This document shows, piece after piece, positions 59,013 through 64,000 of a stretch of 64,000 bases of DNA. The position numbers and the translations under genes are program-made. Source of the DNA: JBGQOJ01 sp052119585. GTDB taxonomy: Bacteria > Pseudomonadota > Alphaproteobacteria > Rhodobacterales > Rhodobacteraceae. The DNA is taken from the NCBI RefSeq assembly GCF_052119585.1, contig NZ_JBGQOJ010000011.1, forward strand, positions 62,001 to 126,000, given 5' to 3'. The notes beneath the pieces were generated by a model. That model saw only the letters and a program-made list of their open reading frames with translations, was not told the origin of the DNA and did not search any database. Numbering within the stretch: position 1 is the stretch's first letter; each line of letters starts with the position of its first letter.

Positions 59013-61904
59013 CTACGCCGGCATGATTTTGCAAAGTGTTGCCTTGGTCTCTTGCATCTGCGTGACCGAGTCATAGCCGTAGGTTTGTACGGTATTGGTC
59101 GATTCACCCAAAACATATGGATCGGCGCCATCAGGGTATTTGGACCGGCGATCCTCGCCCTGATAGTAGCCGCCAAAGTGGAACGGCATAAAGGCAACGC
59201 CGGCACCGACGCGTTCGGTAACCATCGCTTTCACCTTGATCTTGCCGCCTTCGGGGCCATGCACCCAGACATCCTTGCCATCCCGCACCCCAAGGTCGTT
59301 GGCGTCGCGCGGGTTGATCTCGATGAACATGTCCTGCTGCAATTCGGCCAGCCACGGGTTTGACCGCGTCTCGTCGCCGCCGCCCTCGTATTCGACCAGA
59401 CGGCCAGAGGTCAGGATGATCGGAAACTCCTTGGAGAAGTCGTTCTTCTGGATAGATGCGTAAAGCGTTGGCAACCGCCAGAAGTGCTTGTCCTCGTAGG
59501 TCGGGTAATCCGCCACCAGATCGCGTCGGCTGGAATACAGCGGTTCGCGGTGTGTCGGCACCGGATCGGGGAAGTTCCACACAACCGCGCGGGCCTTGGC
59601 GTTGCCGAAGGGCGCACATTCGTGCTTGATCGCGACGCGCTGGATGCCGCCGGACAGGTCGGTCTTCCAGTTGGTCTTTTCCGCCGCAACCGCGTCGATC
59701 GACGCGCGTTCCTCGGCAGTCAGATCCCCGTCCCAGCCCAGATCCATCAGCATCTGCATGGTGAATTCAGGGTAACCGTCCTGAATTTCCGACCCGACGG
59801 AATAAACCCCGTCCGCCAGCAGATTGTCACCGTCGCGTTCCACGCCGAAACGGGCGCGGAAGGTCAGGCCACCTTTGGACACAGGTTGCGACATATCGTA
59901 AAGGTTCGCAGTGCCGGGGTGGTTCATCTCTGCCGTTCCCCAGCATGGCCAGGGCATGCCGTAGTAGTCACCGTCGGCAGGGCCACCGACCGCACGCAAC
60001 GTCGTGGTATCGAACGTATGCTGGTTGGCCATGTGCAGCTTCATCCGCTCGGGGCTTTGCCCTGTGTATCCGATGGTCCACATGCCGCGGTTGAACTCGC
60101 GGGTGATGTCCTCGACGTTCGGCTCGTCCTCGGAATCCATCGCGATGTTCTTCAGCATCCGGTCGGCAAAACCGAACTTTTTGGCGAACAGCGCGATGAT
60201 CGTCTGGTCGGGCTTGCTCTCGAACAACGGGGCGAAAATCTGGTCGCGCCACTGCAAGGACCGGTTGGATGCCGTGACCGAGCCGCGCGTCTCGAACTGG
60301 GTCGCGGCGGGCAGCAGGTAAACGCCGTCTGTGCGGTCGTGCAGAATGGCCGAAACCGTTGGATAGGGGTCAACCACCACAAGGATGTCGAGCTTTTCCA
60401 TCGCCTCTTTCATATCCGGCTGACGGGTCTGCGAGTTGGGCGCGTGGCCCCACAGAACCATGGCGCGGGTATTATCAGGCTGGTCGATGTTTTCCTTGGC
60501 TTCCAGCACACCGTCGATCCAGCGCGACACCGGAATGCCGGTTTCGTACATCAACGGCTTGTCCTTGCCATCCTTGCCCTTGATGGTGGCAAAGCGGCCT
60601 TTCAGCCAGTCCATATCTTCCTCCCAGACGCGGGCCCAATGCGCCCATGATCCGGCGGTCAGGCCATAGTAGCCCGGCAGCGTATCTGCCAGAACACCAA
60701 GGTCCGTGGCGCCCTGCACGTTGTCGTGGCCGCGGAAGATATTCGTGCCGCCGCCCGATACGCCCATGTTGCCAAGGGCAAGCTGCAGGATGCAGTAGGC
60801 GCGGGTGTTGTTGTTGCCGTTGGTGTGCTGCGTGCCACCCATGCACCAGATCACGGTGCCGGGGCGGTTGTTGGCCAGCGTGCGGGCAACCCGCTCCATC
60901 TGCGCACCGGGAACACCGGTAACGCGCTCTGTCTCCTCGGGGGTCCATCTTTTCACTTCTTCGCGGATCTGGTCCATGCCCCATGTGCGGGTGCGCATGA
61001 ACTCGCGGTCTTCCCACTCGTTCTCGAAGATGTGCCACAAAAGCCCCCAGATCAGGGCAACGTCCGAACCGGGACGCATCCGCACATATTCGTCGGCATG
61101 GGCCGCCGTCCGTGTAAAGCGCGGATCGCAGACGATCAGCGGCGCGTTGTTTTCTTCCTTGGCCTTCAGGATATGCAGCAGCGACACGGGGTGCGCCTCG
61201 GCGGGGTTGCCACCGATCAGAAAGATCGCCTTGGAATTGTGGATGTCGTTATAGCTGTTGGTCATGGCGCCGTAGCCCCATGTGTTCGCAACGCCGGCCA
61301 CAGTCGTCGAATGGCAGATCCGCGCCTGGTGATCCACGTTGTTCGTGCCCCAGTAGGCGGCGAATTTGCGGAACAGATAGGCCTGCTCGTTCGAGTGCTT
61401 GGCCGACCCCAGCCAGTAGACGCTGTCAGGGCCGCTTTCTTCGCGGATCTTCAGCATCTGGTCGCCGATCTCGTTGATCGCGTCCTCCCAGCTGATGCGG
61501 GTCCATTCGCCCGCAACCAGTTTCATCGGGTATTTCAGGCGGCGTTCGCCGTGAGCATGTTCGCGCACGGATGCACCCTTGGCACAATGCGCGCCCAGAT
61601 TGAACGGGCTGTCCCAGCCGGGCTCTTGCCCGATCCACACACCGTCCTTGACCTCGGCCAGAACCGTGCAGCCAACCGAACAATGCGTGCAGATGCTTTT
61701 GATGATTTCCGTCTTATCGCTCGCGGCTTGTGCCTCGGCACGGCGGACAGTGCCACCCGTGGCCGACAATGCCGCCAGCCCGCCGATCGCCAACCCGGAA
61801 CCCCGCAGAAATCCGCGACGGTCCACTTTGCGCGATGCGATATTCGAAAGAACAGACGTACCGCGGGAGCCTTGCGCAATCCCTTGTGTCTTCTTTCTAA
61901 GCAT
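59013..61904 (-). CDS. fdhA: formate dehydrogenase alpha subunit, molybdo/tungsto-bis-MGD, Cys form
   Basis: A 963-residue catalytic subunit. The Tat signal is VDRRGFLRGSGLAIGG, and the 4Fe-4S ligands are Cys72, Cys75, Cys79 and Cys107 (CTHCSVGCTV, GAHCAKG). The metal ligand is Cys197 in DHQARICHSTTVAG, where E. coli FdnG has selenocysteine, so no SECIS is needed. It oxidises formate to CO2 on the periplasmic side after Tat export. Start MLRKKTQ follows GGGAGGAAG. Operon order fdhX-fdhA-fdhB-fdhC as in Shewanella FDH loci. Confidence 0.95.
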   Translation of the reverse strand: MLRKKTQGIAQGSRGTSVLSNIASRKVDRRGFLRGSGLAIGGLAALSATGGTVRRAEAQAASDKTEIIKSICTHCSVGCTVLAEVKDGVWIGQEPGWDSPFNLGAHCAKGASVREHAHGERRLKYPMKLVAGEWTRISWEDAINEIGDQMLKIREESGPDSVYWLGSAKHSNEQAYLFRKFAAYWGTNNVDHQARICHSTTVAGVANTWGYGAMTNSYNDIHNSKAIFLIGGNPAEAHPVSLLHILKAKEENNAPLIVCDPRFTRTAAHADEYVRMRPGSDVALIWGLLWHIFENEWEDREFMRTRTWGMDQIREEVKRWTPEETERVTGVPGAQMERVARTLANNRPGTVIWCMGGTQHTNGNNNTRAYCILQLALGNMGVSGGGTNIFRGHDNVQGATDLGVLADTLPGYYGLTAGSWAHWARVWEEDMDWLKGRFATIKGKDGKDKPLMYETGIPVSRWIDGVLEAKENIDQPDNTRAMVLWGHAPNSQTRQPDMKEAMEKLDILVVVDPYPTVSAILHDRTDGVYLLPAATQFETRGSVTASNRSLQWRDQIFAPLFESKPDQTIIALFAKKFGFADRMLKNIAMDSEDEPNVEDITREFNRGMWTIGYTGQSPERMKLHMANQHTFDTTTLRAVGGPADGDYYGMPWPCWGTAEMNHPGTANLYDMSQPVSKGGLTFRARFGVERDGDNLLADGVYSVGSEIQDGYPEFTMQMLMDLGWDGDLTAEERASIDAVAAEKTNWKTDLSGGIQRVAIKHECAPFGNAKARAVVWNFPDPVPTHREPLYSSRRDLVADYPTYEDKHFWRLPTLYASIQKNDFSKEFPIILTSGRLVEYEGGGDETRSNPWLAELQQDMFIEINPRDANDLGVRDGKDVWVHGPEGGKIKVKAMVTERVGAGVAFMPFHFGGYYQGEDRRSKYPDGADPYVLGESTNTVQTYGYDSVTQMQETKATLCKIMPA

Positions 61905-62011
61905 AGTTGCTTCCTCCCTATGGGTCTTGCGACCCGATTGTGAACGCAGACGCTGGAATGGGATCAGGGCCGAATGCAACCGTCACCCAAGGATAGCGCT
62001 GCGCGGCGAGC

Positions 62012-62197
62012 CTAGAACCTTGCGGTTTCCAGATATTTCTTCACGTGCTCTGTCTTGCGCAGACCTGTGCCCAGATCGACTTCGGCAGCTTCCGCCTCGA
62101 CGCCCGATATTGCCAGCGCAGCAACCGCTGCCGGCGCGCCCGTGCCTGCAAGTTTCAGAAAGTCGCGGCGGCTTGGTGTTGTTTTGTCATCAGCCAT
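62012..62197 (-). CDS. fdhX: formate dehydrogenase-associated small Tat protein
   Basis: A 61-residue protein with a Tat signal (SRRDFLKLAGTGAPAAVAAL) that matches the formate dehydrogenase region TAT target family. The rest is short (EVDLGTGLRKTEHVKKYLET). Such proteins accompany FDH3-type operons, possibly as a small subunit or export partner. Start MADDKTTP follows GGGAGGAAG. 107 bp before fdhA. Confidence 0.85.
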   Translation of the reverse strand: MADDKTTPSRRDFLKLAGTGAPAAVAALAISGVEAEAAEVDLGTGLRKTEHVKKYLETARF

Positions 62198-62242
62198 TGT
62201 CTTCCTCCCTTTCGTTATAATCCTGGACATAGACCATGTCCG

Positions 62243-62860
62243 TTACTCTTCCAATCGAAACGCTTCGCTCTCGATCTGCATGAAAACCCGACCGATTGTG
62301 CCGACAGGCGCATAAAAAACAGAGTTTTTAGCCGCCTCCAGATCCGAGAAAAAGTGACCGGCCCAAGGGCCGATATGTACACGGAAAAAGTCGTTCTGCT
62401 CGGCCAAAGTGACAGCTGCTCCGAACTCTCCGCGGATCAGGCCCGCCATCATTTCGCAAAGCGAGGCGATGTTGTCCTCTGGCTCATAGACGTTCTCGGC
62501 CCGGGTGATGCCGATTTTACGCATGTCCTGACGCAGGCGCGACAGGGGTTTTTCGTTCAGAAAGCCGGTCATGTAAAAGCTGGCGTAGGGCAAAAGTTCG
62601 CCCCGACCCAAACCGATGAACAAGGCGTTGAATTCCTTGGTCACGGCCTTGGGGCGGATTTTTCCCGCAAGACCGGCCAGCGTATTGACGCCAATGCCCA
62701 ACTCGCTGCTGTCACCCGTCAGACCCTGGATATGCGCAAGCACGCCCTCTGTTGGCGGCTTGGAAATCAGCACGGCCAGCAGGTTGTAAAGATCCGCCCG
62801 AAGAAGATCTTCGGCAGACGCGGCAGCGTCATTGTCGGCGGCTTTCAGCGCAGAATCCAT
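62243..62860 (-). CDS. fdhT: TorD/DmsD-type molybdoenzyme chaperone
   Basis: A 205-residue helical protein with the TorD-family stretch EFNALFIGLGRGELLPYASF-like (LFIGLGRGELLPYASFYMTG) and YEPEDNIASLCEMMAGLI. TorD-family chaperones bind the Tat signal and apo-enzyme to guide cofactor insertion. Its place in the formate dehydrogenase operon indicates FdhA as the client. 102 bp separate it from the DUF3306 gene. Confidence 0.86.
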   Translation of the reverse strand: MDSALKAADNDAAASAEDLLRADLYNLLAVLISKPPTEGVLAHIQGLTGDSSELGIGVNTLAGLAGKIRPKAVTKEFNALFIGLGRGELLPYASFYMTGFLNEKPLSRLRQDMRKIGITRAENVYEPEDNIASLCEMMAGLIRGEFGAAVTLAEQNDFFRVHIGPWAGHFFSDLEAAKNSVFYAPVGTIGRVFMQIESEAFRLEE

Positions 62861-62962
62861 AAATTTTTGCTTCCTTTTGTTGATAGTTTACCCGCAATTA
62901 TCCCATTTTGGCAAAAAGAAATTACCAGTTCTAGAATTTAATTCCGATTACTTATCATTGTC

Positions 62963-63604
62963 TTAGCCATCATCCGTGTCGAACTGCATACGACGGGGCA
63001 CCGGAATCGCGGCAATTTCCTCGTCTTCGTCACCCAGCACCTGCACGTCCCTGTCTGCAGTATCGGTTCCTTTTGGCGGCTCGCCACCAATGACCTGCCC
63101 GTCCAGCCGCACTGACGACAGCGGCTCTTGCTCCGGCATGTCCGGTGCTGCTTCGGCGATCTCGTCATCGGTCATCTCATCGACCGCCTCGGTCACGCGC
63201 TTCACAAATCCTTCGCCAACGACATAGCTGGTCGACAGGTTTTCCACGACCGTCGCCGCCGCAGTGAAATCCTGTTCATAGTCGTTCAGCCCGTCCAGAT
63301 TGGCCAGAACAGGGTTGCTGGTCCAAAGGCGTCGCAGGGCGCGCTGCCTGATCTGCTTTGGCACGGCCTGCCCCAGAAACTGCTTGAAATCCGCCCCAAG
63401 CCCCAGATCGTCCGGGTCGGGCAACCCCAGATGCTCCAGCACCTCGGCCTCTGACATCTGCTCGAAATCCACCTCGGGCGTGACCTCGGGCGCGACGTCG
63501 GGCTCCGGTTCGGGCGCGGCCTCCTTGCGGGCCTCTTGCTTACGCGCCTCTTGCTTGCGCTGGGCCCAGCGACCAAGAAACCCCTCTTCCGGTTTTTCCG
63601 CCAT
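62963..63604 (-). CDS. DUF3306 protein of the formate dehydrogenase operon
   Basis: A 213-residue acidic protein. The basic N-terminus (GFLGRWAQRKQEARKQEARK) is followed by an acidic Pro/Glu/Val linker and the DUF3306 core (KQFLGQAVPKQIRQRALRRL followed by WTSNPVLANLDGLNDYEQDF). The acidic C-terminus ends FDTDDG. Found next to formate dehydrogenases; role unknown. Its start overlaps the DUF3305 stop by 1 bp. Confidence 0.85.
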   Translation of the reverse strand: MAEKPEEGFLGRWAQRKQEARKQEARKEAAPEPEPDVAPEVTPEVDFEQMSEAEVLEHLGLPDPDDLGLGADFKQFLGQAVPKQIRQRALRRLWTSNPVLANLDGLNDYEQDFTAAATVVENLSTSYVVGEGFVKRVTEAVDEMTDDEIAEAAPDMPEQEPLSSVRLDGQVIGGEPPKGTDTADRDVQVLGDEDEEIAAIPVPRRMQFDTDDG

Positions 63605-64000
63605 CAGTGTTCCTGCCGTTTCTTCAGCGATCCGGGGGCGCGGTAGACATCCGCGTCCTGCACCACACGTGCATCGCCGATCCCGTCCTCGTGCAGATCG
63701 ACCCGCGACTTGTTGCGCTGCCGCTTCACGAAGGGTTCATATTCATAATGCATTTTCACGAAATCGTCGATCCACGAGGCCAGCAAAACCGGCATCGGCA
63801 CGCTTTCGACAAGTGACTCGCCGCTGTCCAGATAGTCCTGCGCCTCATAGGCAGAGGCGGTGACTTTGGTCACGGTGTAGCCGTCCGGCGATGTGCCCGT
63901 CTCGTCGCGGTCCAGAATGACAAAGACCGCAGGGCGCGCCATGTTCAGGCTGACAAGATAGGCCTCTATCTCGGCGCGGTGCAGGGTGATCGGCACCGTG
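63604..64000 (-). CDS. DUF3305 protein, C-terminal part (5' end outside window)
   Basis: The frame is open to the right edge. The visible 131 residues contain HRAEIEAYLVSLNMARPAVF, DRDETGTSPDGYTVTKVTAS, and a C-terminal GSLKKRQEH, the DUF3305 pattern that normally continues upstream. It precedes DUF3306 in formate dehydrogenase operons of this group. A GTG at 63996 is probably internal rather than the start. Confidence 0.8.
   Translation of the reverse strand, partial: TVPITLHRAEIEAYLVSLNMARPAVFVILDRDETGTSPDGYTVTKVTASAYEAQDYLDSGESLVESVPMPVLLASWIDDFVKMHYEYEPFVKRQRNKSRVDLHEDGIGDARVVQDADVYRAPGSLKKRQEH

Noticed and set aside
60726..61943. 405-codon open frame on the plus strand
   Set aside because: It is entirely antisense to fdhA, whose protein is fully recognisable. 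Long antisense frames are expected in high-GC coding DNA.
1..64000. CRISPR arrays, insertion sequences, prophage genes
   Set aside because: No regularly spaced direct repeats, transposase motifs or phage proteins were seen on either strand.

Overview
The window looks like ordinary chromosome from an alphaproteobacterium of the Rhodobacteraceae (marine Roseobacter-type). Base composition is high in G+C throughout. Gene content fits that group: betaine-lipid genes btaA/btaB, a UPF0262-hisD-DUF2948-murA string, a DUF3305/DUF3306-linked formate dehydrogenase, and a DUF1127 peptide. I recognise about 67 protein genes, three tRNAs (Phe, Thr, Gly) and the RNase P RNA. I see no phage, insertion sequence, CRISPR array or rRNA.

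Layout. 1-4.5 kb: purine salvage (end of guanine deaminase, 8-oxoguanine deaminase), a GYD protein, a lytic transglycosylase lipoprotein, a HisN-type phosphatase and an XRE regulator. 4.8-8 kb: quinone oxidoreductase, LysR regulator, DUF1127 peptide and a Bax-inhibitor-1 membrane protein. 8.1-10.9 kb: a compact plcP-btaA-btaB operon that should turn phospholipid into phosphorus-free betaine lipid. 11-17.3 kb: rpmG, rnpB, cell-wall amidase plus lipoprotein, gatCA, a UPF0173 hydrolase, tadA and rluB. 17.4-22.8 kb: a six-gene membrane-stress-like cluster (27-residue membrane peptide, XpaC-like, TelA-like, DUF2927 lipoprotein, SPFH-GYF protein, double zinc-ribbon membrane protein). 22.8-25.4 kb: fructokinase, dtd, a CAP-domain protein and a PhnA-type protein. 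25.6-32.2 kb: a three-gene operon of transglutaminase-like, ATP-grasp/alpha-E and transglutaminase proteins with no known product. 32.2-38.8 kb: a tightly packed housekeeping run on the minus strand (murA, DUF2948, hisD, UPF0262, low-molecular-weight phosphatase, infA, maf, RNase E/G, yacG, tRNA-Phe). 38.9-46.6 kb: tRNA-Thr, two acyl-CoA ligases, a ketopantoate-reductase-like protein, an ABC exporter and tRNA-Gly. 46.7-53.7 kb: an orphan sensor kinase facing a Lon-type protease / stress protein / permease operon with FNR-like sites in front. 53.7-56.9 kb: a decarboxylating dehydrogenase, trxC, a thioesterase and an amine oxidase. 56.9-64 kb: a complete formate dehydrogenase operon on the minus strand, ending in a 41-residue membrane peptide and running off the right edge in DUF3305.

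The most interesting units are the XpaC/TelA/SPFH/zinc-ribbon cluster, the ATP-grasp/transglutaminase operon and the lipid-remodelling operon. Three genes too short to stand out in gene calling (rpmG, a 27-residue and a 41-residue membrane peptide) are called from start site, ribosome-binding site and context. A 22-bp intergenic sequence recurs three times next to hairpins at gene 3' ends. Family assignments are made by reading motifs and from knowledge of the families; no database search was run.
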